DNA from: Gloeophyllum trabeum ATCC 11539
Lineage: Eukaryota; Basidiomycota; Agaricomycetes; Gloeophyllales; Gloeophyllaceae
Direction: 5' to 3'
Length of the DNA: 64,000 nucleotides
NCBI RefSeq assembly: GCF_000344685.1
Contig: NW_006920415.1
Location: 268,834 to 332,833, forward strand
The translations under genes were made by a program, and so were the position numbers. Positions 34,840 through 45,586 of the stretch are shown here, in pieces. The notes below the pieces were generated by a model that ran no database searches, was not told where the DNA came from, and was given only the letters and a program-made list of their open reading frames with translations. Numbering within the stretch: the stretch's first letter is position 1; every line of letters begins with the position of its first letter.

Positions 34840-35425
34840 CAGCTGTCTACGGGTTTTTGTAGTAAGCCACACACGGAAGCAAACCTTACATAGCTGTATA
34901 GTTGCAGAGTACCATAGCGGGTAAGACATATAGAAAAGGAAATAACATATCAGGTAAGCATCCGGTCCCGGTTATCCTTCGTACCGAGTTGGTGACACTG
35001 CAACTCATGACCCAGAGTTCAACTACTCCGGAAACCTAGCAGAAGTACGACCCAAATGTCCGTGTGCCGGTTGCATTTAGACTGATAGCCTCTCTCGAAT
35101 GAGGTAGAAACCCAGGAATGCAGAAACTTCGAGATTTTTCTCAGGTTCTTGATGAAGTGGTCCTTCGTATCCGAGGCCAGGATAACGGTCATAACTGCTC
35201 CGGGACCTAGCGGCGACAGAATCGTCGCTATCAACAATTGGCTGAGACCAGGTAAACGATTGTCACTTGCTGACCTGTATGGTGCTCTATGTGGCAAAGT
35301 ATTCTCACCGGTGAAGGTCTGGGGCTGGACCAGACTGATGGTAGGTGCCACTGTTCTCCTTTGGCGGTGTGGCGGTGATCGAGGCTTGTTCAGCAGCTCG
35401 GGTTCAAGTTCAGATACTCGTCTAT
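34840..35425. other. Non-coding stretch, nothing recognised
   Basis: About 590 bp. The open frames here lack protein-like features. Confidence 0.4.
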
Positions 35426-35768
35426 AGGGCTGCTCAATTCTCAACTAGCACCTGTTGTTCAAGCCATTGTTTGTTCAATCACACCCAAAAGAGTGAGGAA
35501 GAAGTAATGGCAGATGATTTGAGACCCTGCTCATTTGATTTTTCAGAATTGTAACTGCCTCCTGTTGTTCGTTCATTCGTTCAATCTGTCGTGCTAAAAA
35601 TGATGAGAAAGAAGAGATCGCTGAGCCGCACCGATGGCCAGCTGGCAGAGAAAAATCAAATGAGCAGGGTCTCGAATCATCTGCCATTACTTCTTCCTCA
35701 CTCTTTTGGGTGCGATTGAGTGAACAATGGCTTGAACAACGGGTGCTAGTTGAGAATTGAGCAGCCCT
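35426..35768. repeat. Long palindrome: 119-bp inverted repeat with 105-bp spacer
   Basis: The left arm 35426-35544 starts AGGGCTGCTCAATTCTCAAC. It is repeated in reverse complement at 35650-35768 with only a few mismatches. The arms would form a long hairpin. The outer end of the right arm is the unit from which the adjoining tandem array is built. No clear target duplication was found. Confidence 0.85.
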
Positions 35769-35868
35769 GTTAAGAATTGAGCAGCCCTGTTAAGAATTGA
35801 GCAGCCCTGTTAAGAATTGAGCAGCCCTGTTAAGAATTGAGCAGCCCTGTTAAGAATTGAGCAGCCCT
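35769..35868 (+). repeat. 20-bp tandem array, five perfect copies
   Basis: Five identical head-to-tail copies of GTTAAGAATTGAGCAGCCCT follow the right arm of the palindrome, whose own last bases (GAGAATTGAGCAGCCCT) form a partial sixth copy. The copies abut with no spacers, so this is not a CRISPR array. Confidence 0.9.
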
Positions 35869-36339
35869 CCTATCTGAGAAGACATTGGAGTGCGCTTACA
35901 AAGAGATGGGTTTAAAGCTGTCTTATGTAAGGTGTTTGTACCTCCAGATGTCTTGCACAGATCCGGGTGAGCAGAATAAAGGTGACTACATCAGAACTCC
36001 GCTGCAGAAAGCAATATGCTAATAGTCACAGGCTACCTTCCATGCTCTGCTGTGAGACCTTTCACCATGTGGCCAATTCGGAGATATTGGCTGTGGATGT
36101 GTCGACACCAAAATAGAGTGTTGGAGAGACAAACGCGCCCGGATTCCTCGCAACTGACATTTGCCTTTTCTGGACTATCGTATCTTGTTGACAGTTCCAT
36201 ACGATTCACCTCAGCAACGCTCGTTATTTGATATTTCCACTTATTAGACTTATGATAAACTCATATCAACGGTATTGTTATCTTTGTTCCTAGACGTATC
36301 ATAGCATACAAGTACCGCGCGCGTCTCGTACGCCAACCT

Positions 36340-36519
36340 CATCTTTGCATTGTCCCGGAAGACGTGCTGAGTGAGGTGAGATGCGCGCCATACCCTGTCG
36401 TTTGTTTACCGTTTGCTTACATGTATCCTGTAGCCTTTGTTGTCTTGCTACAGGTAATCTACCATCTTTGCATTGTCCCGGAAGACGTGCTGAGTGAGCC
36501 TTTGTTGTCTTGCTACAGA
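36340..36519 (+). repeat. Local duplication with 36-bp and 22-bp direct repeats
   Basis: A segment beginning CATCTTTGCATTGTCCCGG (about 36 bp) occurs at 36340 and 36463, and AGCCTTTGTTGTCTTGCTAC at 36432 and 36497. The two units are interleaved, suggesting a small tandem duplication in non-coding DNA. Confidence 0.65.
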
Positions 36520-37189
36520 CGACAACTACGTCTTCGCAGAGATCGTTCATAGCCAAAATAGAGAGACCGGTATGAGCACCTTGGCTGGAAGGTAAGACAA
36601 GTTCCTTGTTGTACCACTTTTTCTTGCTGGTGGCCTTATCCCCCCCTCCCCCAAAGCAAATAAGGCCGTATTGGATAGGTGTTGGCAAAGTCGGGGAAGA
36701 TGCTTTGCCAGCACCACCAGAAAAGGCACCTGGTGTACTTGTGTTCAGTATGATAAAGGTAATCACTGATCTCTTGGAAATGATATGTTCTCACTGACAA
36801 GTCACATAATATTTTTTGATGTGCAGTGGGATTGATATTCTGGAATATACTCCACGTCCGGGGAGTACAACTTCTATGCGTGTGCACCATGGCGATGTCT
36901 GACACCATGACTGGCATATGTTATATATGAGGTTTGACGGGTTCAGATAAGCCACATCTCCAACATTTTGAAGAGGTCGGACCTACCATGAGTAATGTTA
37001 GTCAGAGTTTTCTGCGGATGAATCTCGAATGCAAGGAGGGAACTGGCCCAGATAACACTGCGGGCAGAGACCGATGTCCTGCCAGCAGGCATGCCAGGAA
37101 CATCTCCCTGATGGGAGAACACTTTCCTAGAATGGTCCTTGCTGGACCATAACCTGGACATGAAGAATGTCCTTTGTAGTGATGCCGCG

Positions 37190-37460
37190 GTCCAGCTCGG
37201 TCCGGTTATTGGCCCAAATTTCCGGACCTGGGACCGGACCCAAGGTCCAGTTCGGGTAAATGTCCAGACCGTGAACCTCAAAGAACCCGAAATGGCATTG
37301 GGTCCAGTCAGGTTCGGGTTCAAACCCTTCAAAATTACCATATTTAGGTACGGTTCGGGCATTGTGGCTCCACCTGGACCTCATTTCAGGTTCGGTCCAC
37401 CCCAAAGCCGAACCGCGGACCAGAACCTGGGTCCGGTCCAAGGTTTGAACCGGTTCTCCC
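37190..37460. repeat. Block of inverted and direct GGTCCGG/GGTTCGGG motifs
   Basis: Many copies of GGTCCGG, GGACCGG, GGTTCGGG and their complements within 270 bp make both strands read through by chance. The pattern resembles the motif-dense ends of a DNA transposon. No target duplication or full element could be defined. Confidence 0.5.
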
Positions 37461-38168
37461 TGTTAGGTTTTGGTTGTATTGGATGCAGAGCCACTGGGAC
37501 AAATAGGTACAAATAGCTTGACTATGTACTGAGCCACTGTATTTCCTTTGTTCCTCAGTCCGTGCAATTGACCTTGCCTTCAGTTTGTGTATGTGTCTGG
37601 GCCTGGTGTGCTTATGGCCACCCATCTTATGCTTCCCTGTTCTGCCTGCTGCTAACACTCCCAGGTTCGGGAACCGGACTGCGGCATCACTAGTCCTTTG
37701 AGTGAACAAAGAAAGGTCTGCGGGACATTTACTATAGTCCCCAAAAATCAGGGGACATTTAATTAACATTGTCCTTTCATTCTTTATGTCTGTGTCATGT
37801 TCTGCTATGGAGCATCCTAGGAAAGTGTTCTCGCACCCTTGCCGTGAAAGATGAATGACCGGTGGCGGGACACCGGTCCTTGCCCGCTGTGTACTAACGG
37901 TGCCTGCTACGGCTTGATACTGAAACATTAGAGAGCGGTTAAAGCAACGAAGCACTTAAAGTATTTATGATGAATGATTCGCAAGTTGTTAAAGGCATGC
38001 GATTATGCGAACGGTGTCGCGCGTCCCGGTTGAACGTTGAGCGTTAACTAGACGCGGTCAACGCGTCGGAAATTAACGCGACGCGTCCGAGACGCGTAAG
38101 AGCCTGCCCTAAACTACCCTCAATTGTGGCTGTAGGTCCCCGCTTGCCTCGTCAACAGCGACTGTGAT
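37461..38168. other. Non-coding stretch upstream of the SNF2 gene
   Basis: About 700 bp. The last 170 bp are rich in CGCG-type words (GACGCGTC, AACGCGTC near 38040-38095) and probably form the SNF2 promoter. No gene was seen. Confidence 0.4.
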
Positions 38169-41100
38169 ATGCTAACGGCCTCCGATCCAATCGACCTGAC
38201 CGTCTCAGACGACGAGCTCGACATTATGGACGCGAAAAGCCCCTCTCCAATGCCTTTGAAGCGTCGGACGCTCAAGCCGCGTCAGTCCGCGAACACCGCA
38301 ATTGCTGCCAGGCCAAAGCCGGGTCTGAAACGCACTGGTTCGGACTCTACAATCGAAAACCATGATATCGGTGCCAGTACAAAGAGATGGAAAGGAGAGG
38401 AGAAGAAAGCTGTACGTGTTTGGCTGAGTTCACTCTCGTTTTCCGCGTTAACGGCGAGTCAGGTTACCATTATTGTCAATGCGAAGAAAGCTGCCGTGGA
38501 GGCTGCTCGGAGGCGCTGGACAGCTCGTCACCGACGCCTATTCGAGACCCTCCTTCCACAATCCAGCAACCTTTTGGACCATATAGAACAGGAGATGAAA
38601 GAGTCCAGTGACAAGGGCGCCTATGTCCCGCTGCATCAGCTGGACGAGCAGCCGAAACTGGTAACCGGAGGGAATCTAAAGGATTATCAGGTACGTTTAT
38701 CGGACGCTCGTTTCATGTGCATGTTTAAGTCCCGTGAAGCTGCAAGGCTTGTCATTCCTAGTCTGGATGTATCGTAACGGTATGAACTGCATACTTGGTG
38801 ATGAGTGAGTCGAAAGCTTGTACGCTAGGGTTATGGCCCAGGTTCTTACAAGTTTCAATAGGATGGGTTTGGGAAAGACGCTACAGGTAGATGTCTAGAC
38901 TGCGTCATCGAACAATGTCTGACTCGTCCTCCTCCAGACACTGTCTCTTCTCGCCTACGTCAAAGAAAATTCAGTTGGTCAGTAGATCCGTATGCCTTCG
39001 TTCTGGTGACACCCCTCACTGTGTTTCATAGGCACAATTGACCCTCACGTCATCGTCTGTCCACTATCAGTCCTTTCGTCTTGGGAATCGGTAAGCTGCC
39101 ATCATGTGGAAGTATCAGGCGCAATCCCTGATATACCATAAGGAATGCGCCCGTTGGGTGCCGTCCTTCAAGGTACTCCGGTTCCATGGGCCTCAGTCTG
39201 AGAGAACACGCATCAAGAATGCAGTCCGAGCCGGTGACATCACGTTCGATATCTGCGTCACGACGTATGACTCGTATGTGGCCGAAGATGGCTGGTTCAA
39301 GAGCCGACGGTGGACATATTGCGTTCTCGACGAGGGCCACAAGATCAAGAATGCTGGAACTGACGTTGCTAGCAAGTTACAGGGTCTCGGCGCACTGTAT
39401 CGGCTAAGTGCGTGTGTCTCGTACTGCCAATTATCGCAATCTGACCACCCGCCTTCAGTTCTGACGGGCACGCCCATCCACAATAATCTCCTCGAGTTGT
39501 GGTCCCTGCTGCATTGGCTATACCCGAATCTTTTTACAGCGGCATCGGAGCGTCTCTTCAAAGATTCCTTTGATCTAACCAGGGGCCTTTACAACCTCCC
39601 TTTCCTCACTGCTGCGCAGAATCTACTATCGACCATAATGATCCGTAGGACCAAAGCGAGCGTAGAGATAAGCGTCCCTCCGAGAGAAGAGCTCACCGTG
39701 TTCCTCCCGTTGACGGAGGCGCAGAGGTTCTGGACGTATAGACTGCTGACACGGATGGACGCCGTTGACCTCCAGCAGATTTTTGAGAGTGACATTGCCG
39801 GGAACGTCGCAGGTCATGCAGAGGGGCCTCTTGATCAGGGACGTCAGGAGGTGCTAGCGCATCTGCAAGAACAAGTCCGGAGCAGCTCTACGGGCAACCA
39901 AAATCGTAGGGTACCCTTAATCCAATGCATCTGCTCTAATGGCCGATACTTTTGACAGAATGGAAGAGGCTTATGAACCTCCTCATGCAACTGCGGCAAG
40001 TTTGCGACCAGTAAGTCAGGGTGATTAAACACTTGAAAGGCTTGCTTATGTCCTTCATTTACAATGTCCAGCCCTTACCTCTTGCCCGACGCCGAACCGG
40101 ACCCCTTCGTTATCGGGGAGCACCTTGTCGCCGCTTCTTCAAAGATGATTGTCATAGACAAATTACTAGCCGATATCCTCCCGAAGGGTGAAAGGGTCTT
40201 AATATTCTCGGTACGTCAGCTTGTGATAACTTCGGAAGCAACAGCTAACCTGTTTTCCTTAGCAATGGACAGGGTCAGTTGGAAATGACTTGTGGTCGTT
40301 CATTGGGTATCTTTTAACATCCTCGCAGGATGCTAGATCTTCTCGAAGACTTCATGGAATTGCGATCCATCCCGTACGCTCGATTAGATGGCAGCACATC
40401 GAGGCCGAGGCGAGCGCTCGACATTAAACTGGTAAGGTTACGTAGGCCTCCAATCTTTATTGTGACTGACCTTTGTCCGTGCCTCAGTTCCAACAGGAAA
40501 AATCACGTAAAGTTTCTTCTATGACTGTTGGAATGTCTTTTCAATCATGCGTGCATCCATAGCTTATCAAGTCTTCCTAATATCCACGAAGGCTGGCGGC
40601 CTAGGTACGACTGCTACAGCTTCTATTGATACGGCATAATTAATTGCGTTTTAGGCATCAATTTAACGAAGGCGTCCACTGTCATCATGTGTGACTCGGA
40701 CTGGAATCCCCAGGCAAGTCGAAGTATTCTTGGCATTCCGCATCGCAGACTGACCGCCCATCATAGAATGATCTGCAGGCGATTGCCAGAGCCCATCGCA
40801 TTGGGCAGACAAAGACAGTAAAAGTACGTGCGCTTACACGGCGTGAGGCCAAAATCGACCAAACCCTTAAAGGTTTATCGTCTCATCTGCCGAGGAAGCG
40901 TCGAGGACCAGATGCTGGATCGCATCAGACGGAAGCTATTCTTATCTGTCAAAGTCATGGGCTCGGACAACCCGTCGGCGGATGAGAGCTCTGCTCTGAA
41001 GTCGAAAGAGCTGATGGATATTCTCCGGAAAGGAAGCAGCGCGCTTACCCAAAACTCAAATGACATGGATCTGCAAACTTTCCTGGACGCCCCAGTTTCC

Positions 41101-42110
41101 AAGATACTTGATGCCTCTCGCTCCTGTGAGGATCGCAAGGAGGCGAAAGTGAAACACGAACTAGCACCAGAGGCCACGGAGGCCAAGGACGACAAGCTCC
41201 TTGCCGCAGCCGAGGAAGAAGAGAAGGCTCTGCTGGGCGGCGTGGCACAAGTACAAAGTAGACTGTTCGAAGGCCAGTATGTCCCACGCACGAAGCCTGC
41301 TAACAACAAAGAGATCGCGCAGGAGTGGAACAACTTACAGAAGCGCGCTCGCGTGGACAACATTGTGACGATAGACAGTATGCAATTCATTGCGCCGCAA
41401 GTCTCTTCCGAAGCGGTCAGTCGCAAGCTTTCTTCAAGTCGTCTACCTCATCATGTAGTTTGCTTTCCATCAGTCGCCTACATCAAGTACCAGCGAGACG
41501 GCTGCCAAGAAGACCCGAAAACACGAATGGGAAGATTGGTGTGTCTACTGCCGAGACGGAGGCGAATTGATTTTATGCCAGTCATGTCCTCGAGGTTCGC
41601 TCTCATCAGTGCCAACTTCATATTGTTTCCTTGACTCTTAAGACACTGACAGTGTTTCATCCTGAATGTCACGGACTCTCGCCAGCACAGTTACGCCGGA
41701 CTAACTTCATACGCTGTCCCCAGCACTCGTGTGCATCGTGCCGGCGAGGTACCGCAGAGGCTGGCGGTATGCTCTTCCGGTATGTCATACAACCCATGGT
41801 TCGACTAATTTCATAGACTGAGTGTATATCAGGTGCCAGACGTGTCCGCAGGCTTTTTGTGAAGATTGTTTACCGAGTGGCGAGATGGATGCTGTTGGTC
41901 CCACCCTGCCTGAATTGTAGGTGCCCTGGTCAATCCGTCAATCCAGTGTACTAATTGTTCTGTAGCACTCTGCTTGGATACGGAGAGAAATCGACCGCGT
42001 ATTACATTCGATGCGACGACTGCCAACGGCGATTCAAAGAAGATGCACATTTCCGAAAATCTTGGGAACAAGAAATGCGGGAAACGCAACTCAAACTACA
42101 ACAGGGATAA
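38169..42110 (+). CDS. ISWI-like SNF2 ATPase with C-terminal PHD finger
   Basis: Twenty-one exons: 38169-38411, 38463-38690, 38740-38804, 38862-38886, 38938-38977, 39032-39090, 39143-39407, 39459-39905, 39959-40010, 40072-40210, 40263-40273, 40329-40431, 40488-40506, 40563-40604, 40655-40713, 40767-40823, 40873-41415, 41474-41594, 41653-41779, 41833-41916, 41966-42110. They encode 957 residues. The helicase motifs are DEMGLGKT (Lys184), DEGH (283-286), LTGTPIHNN, RVLIFSQWTGMLDLLE, STKAGGLGINL and ARAHRIGQ. The C-terminus has a PHD finger (WCVYCRDGGELILCQSCPR) followed by further Cys pairs. Such enzymes slide nucleosomes using ATP. Exons of 25, 11 and 19 nt are required by the motifs, and intron 15 uses a GC donor (CAG|GCAAGT). 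Acidic and basic stretches at the N-terminus look nuclear. Confidence 0.92.
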
Positions 42111-42485
42111 GCTTCCGAGTTTCTCTTGAGCCCTCCGCGTATTGTATATTTATTGTATAGGTAGACATTTAATGATTCTGCTTTTGCCGGCTTGAGAGCA
42201 ATGACGACAGTCGCTGAGACGCTGCGTCAAGGAAAGTATGCATCTGTTTCGGTAAATGGTCATCCCCGCTCCCCAAGAATCGTCGCAGTCCAAGTTCAGA
42301 CGACAGTTGATTTTGCCTCCCCATCTCATCATTCCCGATATATACCCTGCTATCAGCTCCTGTCCCGCTCGACCTCTTCTGCAGTGTTCTTGCTCGTATC
42401 TCACCACCTGTCAGTAAAGTAGGGTAACAGGTCATCGTGAATATGGGAATACTCACCTCATCGGCACGGCGAAGTTGTCATCATG
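42111..42485. other. Convergent 3' region
   Basis: 375 bp between two convergent stop codons. No gene was seen. Confidence 0.5.
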
Positions 42486-44366
42486 TTAGTAGACACGAAA
42501 GGGCATATCGTCGGGGTTTGCATGGTGCACATCGTCAGTCTGGGAATCCCTGTGAAAGCTTGATTTGTCATTTTCTTCCTCATATTCTTCACCGTCGCTA
42601 GCAGTGGTCTCCGAGTCAGGTTGTTCGATCTCCACTACTTCATCCCATGTGAGCTCATGTACAACCGTCTTCAGCAGGTCTGCTTCACGTCCCGTGAAGT
42701 TGATTCCTCCGCATACATCCAGGTGTAGGAACATCGCACTCCTAGACTTCAGAGCTATGAACAGCTTTTGCATGAAGTCTTGGTGGGTAGGCGCTTTGAA
42801 ATCATCGAAGAACATGACCCGCTCGAGTCTGAGATACTCAAGGCAAGGGAAAAGTTGTCCCCCGGGCTCTGCATCGCCGCTGCCGCTATTGTCCGCCACG
42901 CCAGTATGACTGTCCCTTATTGCCTGCTTGTTAGCAAAACTATCATTGAAGCACAAGGAGTCCGGTAGAGATTCTGCTGCCACTTCATATACATGGAGGG
43001 TCTTGATGTTTCGCAGCTGCCTGAAAGTCTCCTTCCAGGCCTGGAAATAACCCAGCCCTTCTTCGACCCGGAGATAATTCACCTCGTCCAGAGGTAAAGC
43101 TGGTACAATGGCCTTTACCAGTTCTCTTTGAGGATATCGTTCATTTTGGAGAGTGAGACGAATTCGAGGGTCTGCGCTTGGGATGTGGGACTCAGGTGCA
43201 ACGACTGTTGTCCATGCTTTAAGATCGAAGGCATACCCATAGCCTGATAGAGGGGAACCGAGTGGTGGAATTTCAGATTTTGTTACTGATATGGTACGAA
43301 GGGGGTCGGAAGATGTGATATTGTGTATTGCAACGAGAACAGGCTCCATAATTCGGGAATATTCCCACATGTGCAAGCCATCGAATCTCTCGATGACTAG
43401 GTGCATCGTGAGGCCTACTGGCAACGAAAGATGAGCCAACAGTTCTGCACATGGCGTAACCGCGCTCCAGATATGCAGGCACTGCAGCTGTGGCAGGTCC
43501 ACGGGTCCGGAAGTAATATCCCTTCGTGAGGCAGCAGTTAATCCACGCAATTTCAGTGTGCGAAGCAGGGGCATATTCCGAAGAAGGGCGAGGACAGCTC
43601 TTACTTCCACCGGCCTCTCGACAGTGCACCACCTTAGAGTGATCAGAGTTGAGACGGGTACTAGTACTTGAAAGGACTGCAGCGAGAAGCCCAAGAGATT
43701 CACCTCTTCTAGGGATGCCGATGCGAGGCTTGAGATGAAAGGTGACGATAGTGCATCATCATTCACATCCCACAACTGAGGCTTGCCAGTGCTTAACCGT
43801 AAAGACCGGAAGATGGGCGTATTTCTGCTATCCCCGATGGGAAGCTCCTCGAGTATTTCATCCGACAAAGCGACATCGAGGTCACGGATACGATGTAGAT
43901 CTTCCCGCCAAATCAGCTTGAGTACCTCCACCCTTGAGCGATCGATATGACCGTGCACGGTCAACGGCGCGTTCTTGGACCGGGCTAGCATCTGCTGCAC
44001 ACATTCTATGCGGGTGATTGTGATGTCAACCCACAGCCAGGGAGTCCCGAGCGCGACCTCACGCCAGTCTCGGCAGACATGCGTGATCCCAAACCACTGG
44101 TAGCACTTCGCAGATTTCGGGCGCCCCCGCCGGTAATGCAAGTCGTACAGATACGTAGTTTTCTGCACGTACAGATCAATATAGGCTCTGAATATTAGTG
44201 CCAACAGTTCCGCGGGCAGGCGTGCAACGGAAACCAGTGTGTTAAGCTGGGTCTTGAGTCGCAGGCCACCCCAGAAGTCCGATCCGGATTTGATCTGGTG
44301 CTCGATATCCCGTCGAGCTCGCAACACAGCCGGACTTTTTTCGAATGGCACGACATTGTCCGGCAT
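42486..44366 (-). CDS. F-box protein (LRR-like), intronless
   Basis: A single open frame of 626 residues from the ATG at 44366. Near the N-terminus VARLPAELLALIFRAYIDLY followed by ITHVCRDWREVALGTPWLW is a typical basidiomycete F-box. It is preceded by a short coiled stretch, as usual in this family. The middle holds irregular leucine-rich repeats (for example LPQLQCLHIWSAV, LLRTLKLRGLTAA, CLEYLRLERVMFF). The tail is acidic (EEYEEENDKSS). F-box proteins recruit substrates to SCF ubiquitin ligases; this family is greatly expanded in Agaricomycetes and single targets are unknown. The lack of introns contrasts with the neighbours. Confidence 0.9.
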   Translation of the reverse strand: MPDNVVPFEKSPAVLRARRDIEHQIKSGSDFWGGLRLKTQLNTLVSVARLPAELLALIFRAYIDLYVQKTTYLYDLHYRRGRPKSAKCYQWFGITHVCRDWREVALGTPWLWVDITITRIECVQQMLARSKNAPLTVHGHIDRSRVEVLKLIWREDLHRIRDLDVALSDEILEELPIGDSRNTPIFRSLRLSTGKPQLWDVNDDALSSPFISSLASASLEEVNLLGFSLQSFQVLVPVSTLITLRWCTVERPVEVRAVLALLRNMPLLRTLKLRGLTAASRRDITSGPVDLPQLQCLHIWSAVTPCAELLAHLSLPVGLTMHLVIERFDGLHMWEYSRIMEPVLVAIHNITSSDPLRTISVTKSEIPPLGSPLSGYGYAFDLKAWTTVVAPESHIPSADPRIRLTLQNERYPQRELVKAIVPALPLDEVNYLRVEEGLGYFQAWKETFRQLRNIKTLHVYEVAAESLPDSLCFNDSFANKQAIRDSHTGVADNSGSGDAEPGGQLFPCLEYLRLERVMFFDDFKAPTHQDFMQKLFIALKSRSAMFLHLDVCGGINFTGREADLLKTVVHELTWDEVVEIEQPDSETTASDGEEYEEENDKSSFHRDSQTDDVHHANPDDMPFRVY

Positions 44367-44816
44367 GCTACAGTTCTTGTTTTGTGTAGGGAAGGTACGA
44401 AAGAATGCGAGGTACGTACCTTACTATTCAGGGTGCTAGCGACAGCCAAAGGGCCAAAGCGTAATCTGGCACAGTCGTGACCGTGACGCATCACAATCGC
44501 AAGCTTGTTAGAGCGCAAGCGCCACTGGTGCTTCCAATTTTGCGCACAGTACTACTAGTACTACGACTGCCATCTGGGTGATCATGCCGACTTTGGATCC
44601 AAACTTTAGGCAACACTAGTGCTAGCGTAGCTCTCCATACTTGTTCCTCATGGCGTAGTGCTCTAGACCCTGATTGCCAGTGGCTTCGTCTGTCACTGAG
44701 GCTCCTTCTGTGTGCATCACAGGGAGAGATACATAAACTCGTGTCAGTTCTCTCGGCTTGAGCCTTAAGACGGTTAAGTCACCCCATCCTCTGCTGCTCC
44801 TCCTGGGCCTTCCAAG
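44367..44816. other. Divergent intergenic region
   Basis: 450 bp between the F-box gene and the first ICMT-like gene. Nothing was recognised beyond weak AT-rich sites. Confidence 0.45.
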
Positions 44817-45586
44817 ATGTCTCTTGTAAGAGCTCCTCTCGCCCTCCTCGCATCCTATAGCATGTCATGCGTCGGTACGCCTCCGAACCCGCCAATATCT
44901 GAGGAAGAACGCCGGGGGTACGCCTCCTCCGAAGTCAAACTGGGCCGTGCACTCTTAGTATGGCCATTCGCCCTCAAGGTATGCTTTGAATGATGGTCAT
45001 CAGCTATGCTGACAATATCTGGCCTACGCAGACTGTCTTCTGGGCTGGAGGGATATGCGAATCGGCCGTCGTCCTGGCGCATAACTTCCCTCACCCGCCC
45101 TTGACCGACCGCATACTCTCAGCATTGCTTATGCCTGGTCATTACGCAGCGTCGCTTCGAATAACCCCGACCTTCCTACTAGGCACCCTATTGACCGCCC
45201 TCGGTGCCTACCTCCGCCATAGGTGCTATAAAACCCTCGGACGGTTGTTCACCTATGAGCTATCTGTACGGAAGGGACACAAGCTTGTCACGGAAGGTCC
45301 CTATTCCTTCGTCCGCCACCCAAGCTATCTTGCAATCGGCATAGCATACGCGGGTATTAACCTCTGTGCCTTCGGTCGCGGATCGTTGCTGCGAGAGTCG
45401 GGGATTTTAGACACTAAAGTGGGGAGTGTTCTGATGGGAGCATCGGCACTCCATACAGTTGCTCTGGGCTTCTTACTCATAGGAAGATCCTTCTCGGAAG
45501 ACAAGGTGATGAGGGAACAATTCGGTGAGCAGTGGGATTGTTGGGCCGAGAAAGTGCGCTACAGGATTATTCCGTATGTATTCTGA
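44817..45586 (+). CDS. ICMT-family methyltransferase, paralogue 1
   Basis: Exons 44817-44978 and 45032-45586 encode 238 residues. The start MSLVRAPLALLASY is shared with two downstream paralogues. The C-terminal half carries the isoprenylcysteine carboxyl methyltransferase signature: HKLVTEGPYSFVRHPSYL, then REQFGEQWDCWAEKVRYRIIP. Several membrane segments (AVVLAHNF region, TPTFLLGTLLTALGAY, ALHTVALGFLLI) are expected. Classical ICMT methylates the C-terminal prenylcysteine of CaaX proteins at the ER, but basidiomycetes have several divergent copies whose substrates may be other small molecules. The intron is canonical (AAG|GTATGC..GCAG). Confidence 0.88.

Noticed and set aside
35749..35868. 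Possible CRISPR array
   Set aside because: The 20-bp units abut with no spacers and the setting is a eukaryotic nuclear genome; it is a simple tandem repeat.
36299..36917. Possible transposase fragment on the minus strand
   Set aside because: The frame covers duplicated short repeats and has no catalytic motif that I can recognise.
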